Origin: Lepidurus packardi
Lineage: Eukaryota; Arthropoda; Branchiopoda; Notostraca; Triopsidae
DNA length: 64,000 nucleotides
Assembly (NCBI GenBank): GCA_023053545.1
Contig: JAKZAN010000002.1
Location: forward strand, 4,076,375 to 4,140,374
Reading direction: 5' to 3'
The notes under the pieces were generated by a model. The model was given only the letters and a program-made list of their open reading frames with translations, was not told the origin of the DNA and searched no databases. Position 1 is the stretch's first letter. Each line of letters opens with the position of its first letter. Shown here in pieces: positions 22,101 to 34,716 of this stretch. Position numbers and translations under genes: made by a program.

Positions 22101-25100
22101 CGAGACGCAAATACAAATTTAAATTCCTGGGGTTTAATATGACATCCTAAGCAGAGTCCATATTTGCATTTGCGCTTAGAATTTCTCTTCCCAAAGATTC
22201 TCCCAAGCTGGTTAAAGCACGGAGGCAAGCATGGAGGTGTCGGTATCGCGGCGTTGCGCAAAGCCAGACCCTTATTGACCAAGGCAAACTCCGGTACTTT
22301 GGCGGAGGGAGAAACAGCGCAACACCCTGGGCACACATAACACATTACCACACACCTACAAATATCCCCCGAAAAAAAAAAAAAACTTTTGGCGAACCCA
22401 GGGAGTGAGTATAAAAGCCGGACAACACCTTCCCATAAAACTTGCAATTTCCTTTCTGGGTCCCTTATAAAGGTTTTTAGAGGACATTTAACCGAATCAA
22501 ACAAAACTTGTTTAGGATCATGTTTTCCCCCAAAGTGTTGGACCCGTTTTCGGGGAGAGAACGCACCAACACTCCCAGAAAAGAAAAAGTTTTTCGAGGT
22601 AAGAGCAAAACTTACGTTCCAACCCAAATGAGATACTTGCATATATGCCGATGTCTTTCTACTTCTGGGATTACTTTACGCTCTAGTATAAAAACAGATC
22701 CGGAGACGTTGGGAGGGTTGCTGCGTCTATTTCTTCCTTTTTAGGACCCAACCATGAATATAAAAAGGGGCCAGGGGATTGCTATTGTCACACAAACACA
22801 CCGAGACACATGCAGAATGTTAGCACACACCTTTACCAAGCTTCCTCATGCGCAACAATCGAGTTTACGCCTACAGGAGGCGCGGAAGGTAAAGGTTAGG
22901 GGTCTTATCTAAACAATTGTGGTGTTTGCTTGGTCAATTTGGCGAGTGGCGCAAAATATCTCCCTTTTCTTTCTACTGACGGTCCCATAGATGAAGGGAA
23001 GGATGGGATGTAGCAATGCTGTGCGACTTTCTTCGGAACGTATACATCTGTAGTAATACAAGAAATGCTTTATGGGAGTCTGGGGACCCGAGAAATACTG
23101 AAATGCTGGGGGAAAAGCCTATAGCGCTTGGGCTCTGGAGTGGCTAGACGAGGAAGAACAAACACAAATATCACGCATTTCGCTTTTCTTGGGTGAGAAG
23201 AAAAAACAAGAGAAAAGTGTTTTTTCATTCTCTTAGCATCCTTACTCCCCCCTTGCCTTTGTATGCTTTCTGTTTAGCCGTATGTCTAGGCTGCAGGGAT
23301 TTTTGCATGGGATGCATGGGAAAGCTAGCTCCATACGTCAGTAAATCTCTAACGACTAAAGCAAAGAAAATGTCACCTGACGTCATGCTCACGAGCGTGT
23401 ATTTTAGCTGGAGATTAGGCTTAGCAAATACCCAACTTCTTCCCACGCATAAAATCTCACAAGTCTTACTAGACCTAAAAAAAGAGAAGGTAAAAAATAA
23501 AAAGTTTGTCATTTTGAGCTGGAGCCTTTGAGAAACCAAACATGAAATGGGAGACGGGACTGCTTTGTATACGAGTCTTAATCTTAAGGCAACAAAAAGC
23601 GCACAATCTTACCTCTGATGCTACGGAGATCCCTCTTTTCTATGGCCATGGAAGACGGAGGACCTAAAAAATGGAGAAAAAGAAAAAGAATAAACGATTG
23701 GTTCCAACACAAATAGTTATCAGACCAGGATGATTCCAGTTTGACAGGCCATTTAGACAGAACGTCAATCACAACTCGGGTCCATTTTGAAACGGCGCTC
23801 GATTTTTATTTTACATGAAGACTATTGAACCGTCCAACCATCAAACCAACGTGTTTTTGATCGCTTTTGTTGGCGTTTGACGTTTGTGACAGGAACAAGG
23901 CACACGCCATGCCAACTTGGCGTGCTGTTTGGTGTTTGGTATCGGTGCTATGCACATGGAATTAATTAAATCAAAGTCAAACAGCATTGTTGTTGGATGC
24001 TGCTCCATTGTTCATTAGCCAGGCTTTCGCGCCCTACGCACTTGAGCCAACACTGATAATAAAACTCGACACAATGGTATGTTTTTCTATGCAAATTCTG
24101 CTATTATTGCACTGTTTATCTCTGTCACCCAGACAAGGAAGCACACACCACGCGGTAAACATACACAACGTGAAACGAGTACAGCTGGCTCTGTACTAGG
24201 CTTAAAAGAACTACATTCGCCATCTAGTAACAAGCCTATGCATGTCGTATACAATATTACCTGAGCTTCAGGAGCAAAGGAGCGGGGAAAAACGGCATTC
24301 ATAGATATATTGCTTTGGACTGAGTGGAATATGGTTTTATTATGCAGGCAGCTCAACCGCAGTCATATCTCACGCAGCACAAGACAGGAAAGTTTTTTCC
24401 CCTACATTTTGAACGAGGTATATACATGCTCTTTGGTCATTGTATAACATCCCGCATATGAGGCGCAGCAGAATCCATTACCGCTTATGGCTTTTTTTGC
24501 GTCATATATGGAAAAGCCAACGTACGCTGACAAACATACCAAGTGCTCTCTAAGCTCTTTGCTCTCCTGGCGCAAACAAAACCTTTCGTTCCATTCATCT
24601 TGAAAAGCCGACACCTTTGGAGCTCTTTTCTTTTTGTTCAAGGGATAAAAAGCACCCCATTTCTTTTCGACACAAGGAAAAAACGGACGAATGCACACAA
24701 CCTCAGATTTCTCACCCGTCCCCGTGACGAATGCTACACCTGCTGCGGTCCAAAAAGGTCGAGTTCCAACAATTTCTTTCTATTCCATTACGTGATTACC
24801 AAGCCAGTCGAAGATAAAGGAGTCAATGCAGAGACTATCAGCATCTTTCACTCGGTTACATTACGGTGCATAAATTTCCCCTTTAGCGAATAACGATTGG
24901 CGAAACGATTCGATATGTAAGCGGATTTCTGAATCTGGGGTCTCCTTAATTCTGCATTAATTTCCCGTTTAGTGGCGTAAAAAGGTAATAAAATGTTTGA
25001 CAAGACACCGGGGACTTGCTCTTTCTTGTTGTTGCCAGTGCTTAGAATTGTTACAAGTTGAACAGAAGTCGTGCTGAGACGTTCCCATGCATGGATGTCG

Positions 25101-28100
25101 TTCATTCCCCATTGCTATGTCGAGGTTGCACGCGAGGGAGTCATCTATTAACACCGACATTTGCGATGTGATCCAGCTGCGAGAAGTAACCACAAGCTAT
25201 TCGCATCATTTCCATAACGCTCAAACACTCCTTAAACGTAAGGCACCGATGTCTTTTCCCCGTTCCGACGCTTCAACTTGGATTATCCTAGCGGGAAAAA
25301 TAGACGCAATTCATATTTCTCTCTTTCTCTTCCCTAATACACTCTCTTACTTCCCGAAAATATATCATCGATCTTCCTTCGCTTTTTAGATCGATGCTTT
25401 CAATGCCTTTGCGTGCGAGTAAACAAGGCGAGGCCAATCAAGGTGAAATGTCCTGTCATTGAATTTTTTATAGGGATTCCTCCTTCCAATTTGTGGAGGG
25501 GACGGGGTTCAGGTGGTTTTTCCAATAAATCCTACCATATAGGCATTATGTAGGAATGATTATGGTAAAAGTAAAGGAAAATCACCTCCCCGATGCTATA
25601 CAGTAGATGGAAGCTAGCACCCACAGCTTATTCTTCATGATCCTTTTGCCAGCCTCACTCGGAAAAGCTCCCGGACCCGTCATCCATCATAGCCGATGTC
25701 AAATTTAGGGAGGATTTCTTGCAGTAGCCCATACAACCAACCCGAGACGCAACACAAACTCAACCTTCCGTTACATTCGACTCCTTAATATCAAGAGAGG
25801 GGGTAGCTCTGAACACATGAAGGGCAGCTTGGAGTTGGAAATGAGGAATTGCCTTTATCGACCACGAGCTCGCTTTAATATGATTCTCTCGCTCTCATGG
25901 TTTCGTTTGCGGAGGAAACCGACATCCCGAGCTTCATACGACTCCCGCTATAATGCTCACAAAAACTTAGACATAAGATGAATAGCTCTACGATAACGAG
26001 TTTACCTACGGTGAAAAAAATTAAGAGTTAGATGACTCGGTTAAAACTAAAGTAAAAAAAGGATTCTTTTTCAAGAAAAGTTAAAATACGCCCCAAAAAA
26101 AGCAACTTTTCGGTGATGTATAGCAAGTGGACTGGAGAAACTGGGAACTCTGGGGGATGGAATGAGAGGTACAAAAAAGTAGAAGGAATTCAAGACAGGG
26201 ACGGTTGCCTCTTCAACAAATGACATTGGTTGGGTGAAGTGAAGGAACACAAATGACACTTTGCATAGTGGAATGGAACGGAACTGAACTGTGTGGCACG
26301 ACTCCTTGACCTTTGAGAGTGTGAAGGTGAAGCCGGCCGAGTGTGATTTTTCTTGTCCCTTATTCAAAACCGCTGCCAGTACGTCACAAGTCCCCAAAAC
26401 GAACCATCCATCAATCCACGGGTGACATAACTCGCATCTTACTGCAAGCACAAGTCTAATCGACAATCTCCTGTTTTTCCTTTCCCCATTGCCCACACAC
26501 ACACCATCAAGCATAAGTGACACTCTGAATAAGCAGAGGAATGAGGGCTTCAAATCCTTTTTCCTCTTTTCCCCTCGGTACTCTCTAAATACCCTCACCT
26601 TAAAAGACTCGTGTGGCGGAGCCCAAAAAAAGGCACATACTCCAATCGTATGTGCTTTAGTATTGATCTCTCATTTCCCCCATCAAATGCCGCTGTCTCC
26701 ACTTCAATAGGGATCCCGGTCCCCCAATCTTTACTTAAGGTTTCCCTGGGCCGTTTCTCCATCGTCCGACTATCACGAACATCAAGGAAACCCTGCAAGA
26801 TTTGATTTTGACTTGCCCCGCATGGCGCGTGCACTTAAATGGCTCTTGTATCTCTCCATAGCTTATAAATGTATGATTAGAAAGTCCCTCGTCGTTACTT
26901 TATCTGTCCCCTGTAATTGTTATCTGGAATAAACCTCAAACAGTTTTGGGAGGTTAAAGATAATGTAGTTTGTTTCATGGTGATGGCCAAGATGGTAAAG
27001 TTGGGGAAAAGTTGGAGAGGTTAAGTTTTGGTGAGCCCCGAAGTTTGAACGGCTACATATTGGATCACTCCTTGAAACAATAATTAGAATTTTGGAGGTT
27101 GGGTGCAAAGACACGTAGGAAACTTTATTTGACTTGCTGCGCGAGCGAAGAGAAGGGAACTTCAAGTTTTTATCAACAATCTTAAGTAATGTGCAGGAAC
27201 CGAAATGGAAATACTGGCTGGCAGCAGGGGTACCAAAATCTTCTTGTGCCAACTTCAAATCAAAAGAAAGCCCCCGATATGGGCATCGTTTTAACGAGGA
27301 GCTTCCTAGCACCATCATTGACGTTAATTAAGGAGCTAGTGAAGGAAAGGCTTGCAGACAGACAGTAATATTATTAGTAATTCATGACATTGGGCCACAT
27401 CTTATATATTAATATAATACCTTTCATAAAGACCAACACTTCAGCTCAGCTGGTCCTCAACGGTGCTGAGAAGCCTTGGAAAATAAGCTTCATTATGCAT
27501 GCAGCAAGTGTATAAAAACCAGGGCTTCACTCATTCCACGTCCGTGTATATATATCTTCTTCCTTCTCCGTATAATAACGTTGCTTTGCTCCTTTAGCTA
27601 GCCCCAAAAGCGCCCTTTTTTCTCGCAGTTTCTTGCCTTCAACTGTCTTGCTTCTCTCTGTGCTCTCGTCTTTGCCTTGCATAACAACTGGGTCGATAAA
27701 CAAACAACGTCGCTAATTAAAAACATAGCCCCCCAAATCGTGCCAAGAACCTAGTAAGGCAGGCAGGGAGACCTACTTCAAGAAAAGCAACAAGAGCTAG
27801 CTTAATTTTTACTTCTTTTCCACGTTCCTTTTCAAAGCAGCGAAATGATATCTCAGCCCAAAACTTCCCCTGTAATGAAAAGGAGGGGGACTCTAATATA
27901 TCTTGTATTAATGTATACTCTTTGGTATGATCCATGGGGGAAAAAACTTTTACGCAGCCTAATAAGGGAACTGGAGTTATTATTAAATAAAAGGTGTGAA
28001 AAACATGCCTCGTCACCGAATTCGTCTGGATTTGCAACGCAAACGCAACGTAATGCTGCGGGCTCCCTACAGGTCCCCTTTTTAGTAGCGTTTTCTATAG

Positions 28101-31100
28101 GTTATATAGCCCATTGAAGAAGAAAAGCGGGGCAAGCTCTCACTTCTGCGTCTTTTCTTCGATGCTTTACCAACATAATTCAATGGTGTCATGGTGCCAA
28201 AGAGCAAACTCGCCTTCCTTTTCGGTAAAAGAATATGCCAACTCTTGGTTCTATCCTACGTATACTGTATACACAACAATAGCGCCATGCACTGCTAACG
28301 CTTCTTTCTTCAAGTGGGACTGCTGGGAACTAGAAACTCTTGGACCGTTGTCCTATAATGCAAAGGTCGGTTCTATCGCACGGAAAAACAAGCGTAAACA
28401 GTCCTCAGTAATAAAAAAGAGAGAAAGGAAAAGGAAACGACCCAGTCTTACAGCCATCAACATAATTTTTACTTGGGACCCCTTAAAACTCCGTCGTTGT
28501 TGTGGTCTATTAAATGAATCCAAGCGAAGGATTTTTATATACAGTGGCTTGCAATAAGTTGTGTGCAAATTCTTCCCTATAATATGCTTCCAGCACCCCC
28601 TCTTCTTTCCTTTCTTGCCCTCCATTAAGAACAAAAGGGTGGGCAGTTAATGCAACGTCGATTTTCATCGGCGGTTATATGGCCAGCACATGAGCACACA
28701 CCAAAGACCCAAAAGCATCGTCTTTCGCTTATGGCTTTTCTCGCCCGCCATACATTGTTACAGTATAGACTGCAATGCCCTGCTCAAGTTTGAGGGATCG
28801 AGGAGGGGAGAGGAGAAAAAGAGACGAAAAGATTGTTCCATAGACGTGCTGTACGTCGTCGCCCACTTCTTTGATCGATGCGAGATGACTTCCGTCCCAT
28901 CGCCACGTCCACTCCTTTGGCCGTCAATCTAATGCCAAGTTAACAAAAAGTGGCTTCCGTTAGAAAATCTTCACTTCTATTCGCTTCTGCTCTTTCATTA
29001 GCCCGTCACATCCTAACTTGAAAGTCCACTCTAAGGCTGTAATAAAAGAGAAAAGATTTAAGCAAGAAATAACGGACCTTTTTTTTCTTCCGTATACAAG
29101 TTTTACACTTTACCTTTTTCTACGGCGTCCAGGGGGTCCTGTGCCTATCTTGGAAAGGAAAGAAACGCAGACGCAAGTGGGGTGTAACGGAATGGCCCTC
29201 ACATGTCTCCCTGACCTGTACTATTCACGATCAGAACTTTGTCTCCCGAGACGACATCAACATCCGCAGCGGGGAAGATCCATATCGGTTTGTATCCTCT
29301 CCTTTGCTCTTCCGCGTGTTGTTTTGTCTCAAGTTGGTCTTGGCGAAGGAAAGTTCTTCTCCAGTGGCAGTCCAACTCCGAAACTTCATTAGGATAATGG
29401 AGAAACTCTTGGGCAACGGCCCATTTCCTCAACGTTGTTGCACTTCTTCACGGTGCCAGTCGCACAAAGTAAGGCGACACCAGAATCAAAAGCCACTCAC
29501 AATTTCCTTCCTTTTTAAAAATAATATTTTAATAAGAAAAAAAGTCAAGAAAACTCCGTTACGCCTCAAACAGAACATGAAGCCTTAACAAGTTTCTTCC
29601 TCGCATACTCGAGAAAAAATAAACAAAGTTGAAAGTTTGTGAACCAGATAACATTGATTACTTTTCCTTTGAAGCTCTTGGAAGGGAAACTTAGCCGCAT
29701 TAAGCCTGTTTATCGATTTTTAACGACCTAACCCCAGCTTCCTCTAAACTTCCCCACCAATTCCGATACAAACCGCCCAAGATGATGAAGGACAAGAAGA
29801 AGAAGGCGTATTGTTAAGGTGGTTTGGTATCGTTGATAATCAGCAAAATTACCATCCGGTCTCGAGTCACTCGCCTCGCGTTCCAAATCTCCCTACAGAG
29901 CCTTTAGTGCATATCTTTCCTAATCTCGCTTGCTTTTCGCCAGCAGAGCAATAACAGACCCGGGGTAGGGCGAAAAGGGTCTACTCCTACTGTTCTATGT
30001 GTCCAGGGAGAGCTGTCATCAGTAGGCCTAATCACGTTCGTAAGTCTTGCTTTGCGCCTGCCGTTGCTCTCTTACTTTGTCTTGGTTATCAAGGAATAAG
30101 CGTATATAAAAGGAAGAGAAAGAGTAGTTGTGTGTGTGCCATAAAAGCACAGAGCTAGTGTGTAAGGCGCATAGACGGTTTTACTATACCAAAGGCGTGT
30201 GGTAATCCTAGTGGATTCTGCAGGATCAGAGCTTGCTCCGCTAAGCTCCTTTCATCCTCAAGGGTCGTCGCGGGCAAAAGCAACAATAGACCAGCATGCA
30301 GTGCTTCTTGCACTAAAAAGAAAAAGGGGGGAAACTCTTTCCCTTTTTACTCGGCTCCCATAAAGCCGTATTGATTGCGCAATTTTTCTTCGGTTGCTCG
30401 GTAGACAATTTCTATCCATGCAGATAAATTTCAGATCCACTCTAGCCGAAGCTTGTTGGGAACAAAAACTAGAAGAAGTCCCTTCCTTTTTATTTTCTTC
30501 TTTTTTGTCGTGTAAGAAGGGTCTTATATTAGGCGAACGGGAAGGGAGGTATTCTGTATACAGCAGTCCAGTGATCACAGGGCGAGCACGAGCACAAAAA
30601 TAGTGGCTGATTGCAATGATTGATTGAATGGTTGCACGGTTGAGAGCATTGCAAATGGCTGGAGTGTAGCGGTAATTCAGTAATTCACACTGTTGCAATT
30701 AGGGACATGTCATTGAGCTGTTTGGGAGTATCGAAGGCCCAAAACATGACTCGCCAGGATATAAAATTGAAAAATAAAAGTGAAAAAAAGGGAGAAAAAA
30801 AGAAAACGTTCTACAGGAGGTGTGATATGTCCATAGTCCATACATTTTGGCGCGCACGGATAGAAGCAAAAAAAATAAAATAAAAAATTACATCTTTTTA
30901 AAAATCTTACACGAGAATCACTAAAATATCTTGCAGTTTCTTCAGACGATATGACGTAGTGCAGTTTGCTCACACGTTTAAGTACCTTATACACGTTTTT
31001 TGGGAAAAAAACATCAAACTTCCCAGATCCGCAGCTTCCTTTATAGCATCATTACCATACTCTGTCTCTATGTATATACAAAGCTGTACATTTCTTAGGA

Positions 31101-31118
31101 TGACTGCAATTCGTTGCA
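19155..31118. other. Interval between the two DDR genes; no recognised gene
   Basis: About 12 kb separates the start of the kinase-less paralog from the stop of the full-length gene. It presumably holds the paralog's promoter and untranslated exons and the 3' end of the full-length gene. Many short open frames occur on both strands; the longest (22642-22007 minus, 211 codons; 26598-26071 minus, 175; 21246-21761 plus, 171) begin with non-ATG codons or overlap antisense frames and show no domain I recognise. A 17-nt G tract lies at 20195-20211. I found no third discoidin or kinase exon in it. Confidence 0.45.
20195..20211 (+). repeat. Poly-G tract (17 nt)
   Basis: An uninterrupted G run on the plus strand, C on the minus strand. 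It is one of four G/C homopolymers of 15 or more in the window. Confidence 0.95.
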
Positions 31119-34100
31119 TCATGACGGCGCATAGCCCAGATTCTTGCGTTGCAAAAACAAATGGATTTCGCGGAACGTTGGGCGTTCAGTCGGGTTCTTC
31201 CGCCAGCACTCGCACATCAAATCGTAAATGTCTCGCGGACAATGGGCAGGTTTCTGCAAGCTGACGTAGGACGCGTGGTCTACACTGGCTAAGCGTTCCA
31301 CGTTCTGCACCACAGCTTCGTCACTCAATTCCGCGTATGGTCGTTGCCGGGCCATCACTAGAATTTCCCACAAGGTGACAGCAAAGGCCCACACGTCACT
31401 CTTCGTTGTGTATTTGCCCTACAACCCCATGAAAAGAACGAAAAAGAAGAAACATGAAATTAAGTTCCCCCCAAAAAACCAGCAAGAATACGAAAGTTAT
31501 CCGGCAAGTAGGCCCAAAAGTTTCGAGGTCTCGTAGAGCAAATCAGAAAGTCTTTTCATTAGATTCGGTGAGCGGCGGCAAACAAGCCTCTTGTCCCAAT
31601 TGTTTTTTCAACGCCGAAGAACGCGAACGAAACCAAAAAGGTTTTCCATGAGAGACCGACAGTTCCTTTGTGTCAACACGAGGATATTGGAACTGAACAA
31701 CGCTCTTCTTCTACTTACCCCCGTGACTCGGCCCAAAATAAGACATGTCTTTCGCTTTTACACGGAGGTTTGCCCACAAATAAAGCGAAGGAGAGAAAAG
31801 AAAGTGCGAGAAGAGCATCCTTACCTGAAGTAGAGATTCCCAAGCCATCCATCGTATGGGTAGACCCAGGGTTTGATCATCCACTCTGTAATAATCCATG
31901 ACGTATGCGTCGGAATCGGTTCCAAAGTCGCAAATCTTTATCTGCAAGGCTTTTCCCACCAATACATTCCTACGAAACATAGAAAACATAGAAAAAAAGT
32001 CTTATAATCCTAAAGGATTCAGGAAGCATGACATAACACAAGCTCATTAGGAGCTAATCAATCCAAACAATGTAATGGATAACTGAAAAATATCGGTATC
32101 CGTGCTCTGTGACTCCCCACGCATTAGCAATGACCAAAACTCTTCGACTTTCCTGGAGCGCAAGCGTAAATGTGTTAAAAAAAAGAATCCAGAGCAAAAA
32201 GAGGCATCGCATTCCACTTAAATCTTCCGTGAAGAGGAGAATAGTATGGGGAAAACGAAGAGAAAAAAAAAAGAGAAAAAAAAGAGAAAATTCCGCCCTG
32301 CACCTGCTTCATGGAATACACTTTGAAAATGTGGATGGCAGATCATGTAACTGCGGTTTTTCTGCTCCACAAACCGACCCCGAACTTTAGCACAAGAGGG
32401 GGACAGGGGGGATGGAAGAATTATTAAGGATGTCTTCATAAATTGTCCATTAAAAGTCTTCAAATGACTCATGTCTTTCCCTCGGTTCTTCTCTTGGAAG
32501 TACCGAGTTCCTCTCTCTCTTTCTCTGTCTCTAGTGTGTAGCTTGCTGGCAAAGGAAATGGCACGCTGCCATGCGTTCTTTTTCTTCTCTCAAGTTAAAA
32601 AGCGTTCTTGGAGTTACAACAATAGTCAGCAAGACGTAGGGAGTTTCGTGGAATGCCAATCTACGGTGCCTATTTTAACTCTTCCTTCAACACCGTCTCT
32701 TCGCCCCCTTGGGGGGAAAATTTTTCCGTTCGTTGCGTGGTCGAAACAACTAAGAACTCCGAAACTTCCACGAAACTTGTAACTTGTGCTCGGCTCCTTG
32801 CCTCACATTAAGATTACCTGACTAGCAATGACTAAAGGGCAAAAGACCCGATTTAAAAAAAATATATAAATAAAGAAATAAATTTAAAAAATCGTAATTA
32901 CCTGGCGGCGAGATCGCGGTGCACAAAGTTGAGGGCTTCCAGATAACGCATACCGGAGGCGATTTGTCCCGCCACGTAAATCAAGCTCCCCAAACTGGCA
33001 CAAAAAAAGAAGACACACATTCATAAACGACATAGGACTTCGTTCACCACAAATCATTTAAAATGCTCGGAGACTCCCTCGCCAAATTTCGGGGAGCATA
33101 ACGGCGAACTACTTTAGCTCCAAATTTACAACTCGACTCCAGAATAGAAAATGACAGAAGGCAGGGGAAATGAAATAAAAATGAACCCCTCCTTTTTCTT
33201 AATTTTTTATTTTTGAAACCTTGTTTTCCCTTTTACCTGAGAATGTCGTCGTTGGCGATTCCGGGCTTGCCAGAGAGATTGGAACGGCTACCCAGCGCCC
33301 CACCCACCATACCGGTACTTCCGCTATTGTAAATATGATTGCTGGGATCAGTTACCAGACGTCTGGTACGCAGGAATTGATGCAAATCGCCGTGTTCCAA
33401 GTACTCGAGCACGACGCAAAAAGGCTCTTCAGCGGTACAGACGGCCAAGACGCGGGACAAATTGACGTCATCCAGAGCAGCTAAGAGCCGCACTTCTTGG
33501 TAAAAGGAGACTCTGTAGCGACAACCAAAACACGAAAAGCCATAAGTTAACCACGCATACGCAATCACCCATAGTCTTATAGACATACGCAGAGATTAGT
33601 ACTATTCTTTCAAAACGAGCGCCCAGGGACGTGGAAGCTATTAACATTACGAAACTTGCTCTCCAAATTGAACCTGTAGCTCGTCGATCAATGTCAAGAA
33701 ACTTTAAACCCCTTCCAGACAATCCATGACAGCGAAAAAGCGGAGCAACGATAGCGTAACATAAACAACCTTCTTATACACAAAAAGTCAAAGAAAAACT
33801 GCCCAACAAATGCTCTGGGGCACGGTTTTTCAAAAATAGGAACTCAAATAAAACCGTGGGAGAGCATTTTACGGGACTAATAACACAACACAAGACTAAA
33901 ACATTGAATTATATGGTCCATGGGTGCCAATTTTCTTGTTCAAATCATAAATAAAACGACTCCTAGTGTCAAATCCCCGCATTAATACTTGTTTTCTTTC
34001 TTGTTTTTGTTTTAAAGAAGTTTAAATCACAGGCTTTTATTGTTTGTTATTCATCTTGGCACACTAAAATGCATCTGCATCTCGCTTTTCATCCTCTTAA

Positions 34101-34716
34101 ATACTGGACATGATTTATAATGATTGGAGTTAGCTTTTCTCGCGCTTGGAACGAAAGACTCCTAAACAAAAACATCCTGCACAAAACGCCATGTAAGATG
34201 TATGCCAAAAGGTTTACAGTCAACGTAACTCGATCCCAATGTACAAAAAGTTGTCTCGGTGTATACGAGACAGCGAATTGCCATTGATGTATCCCTACCT
34301 GTCTTTCTCGGAAGTGTGTGGCAAGTACTTGGCGGCTACCAAGCGCTTGGCTGCTGGACATGTGGCGCCATAATCTGGGATGCCTTCAGCCTCCGCAGTG
34401 TACACCTGCGAAAAACGGAATGCCACTCTTAATTAGCCTTTTCTTATCTCCCCTGCTCCGCCCCAGCAACGGTGCAGAGCGAAGAGCCCGAACGCTAAGG
34501 AAAACATCACACATCAAGCGTCGCCGTAATAAAAATAAAAATAAGAAGCTACAAAAGCTACACCCTTGCCAGATAAGAAATGTCACTTACGGTGCCAAAC
34601 GCGCCGCTAGCAATCCTCGTATGCAAATGGAGTCGGTGACGTGGCAATTCTGGCACGACCATGTTCTCCGCTCGCACTCGCAAGGCGGCCAGCAACTCAC
34701 CCCTATCTGGCACGAC
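31119..34716 (-). CDS. Ddr: Kinase-domain exons (11-16) of the DDR gene
   Basis: Six exons carry the tyrosine kinase domain. Exon 11 (34716-34591) ends in the glycine loop, exon 12 (34405-34299) has the ATP-anchoring Lys722, exon 13 (33512-33237) has the alpha-C glutamate region ([10 protein letters not shown]) and a Gly/Ser-rich insert typical of DDRs. Exon 14 (32994-32902) ends in the catalytic loop HRDLAA, exon 15 (31969-31825) has NVLVG, DFG and the YYR activation-loop motif, and exon 16 (31418-31119) has [12 protein letters not shown] and the stop. All catalytic residues are present, so the kinase should be active despite the altered first loop position. Confidence 0.93.

Noticed and set aside
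22007-22642. 211-codon minus-strand frame
   Set aside because: Non-ATG opening, low-complexity Phe/Lys stretches from T/A tracts, no domain, and overlapping antisense frames; probably chance.
19155-31118. A third discoidin or kinase copy between the two DDR genes
   Set aside because: I looked for [24 protein letters not shown] and DFG-type motifs in all frames listed and found none.
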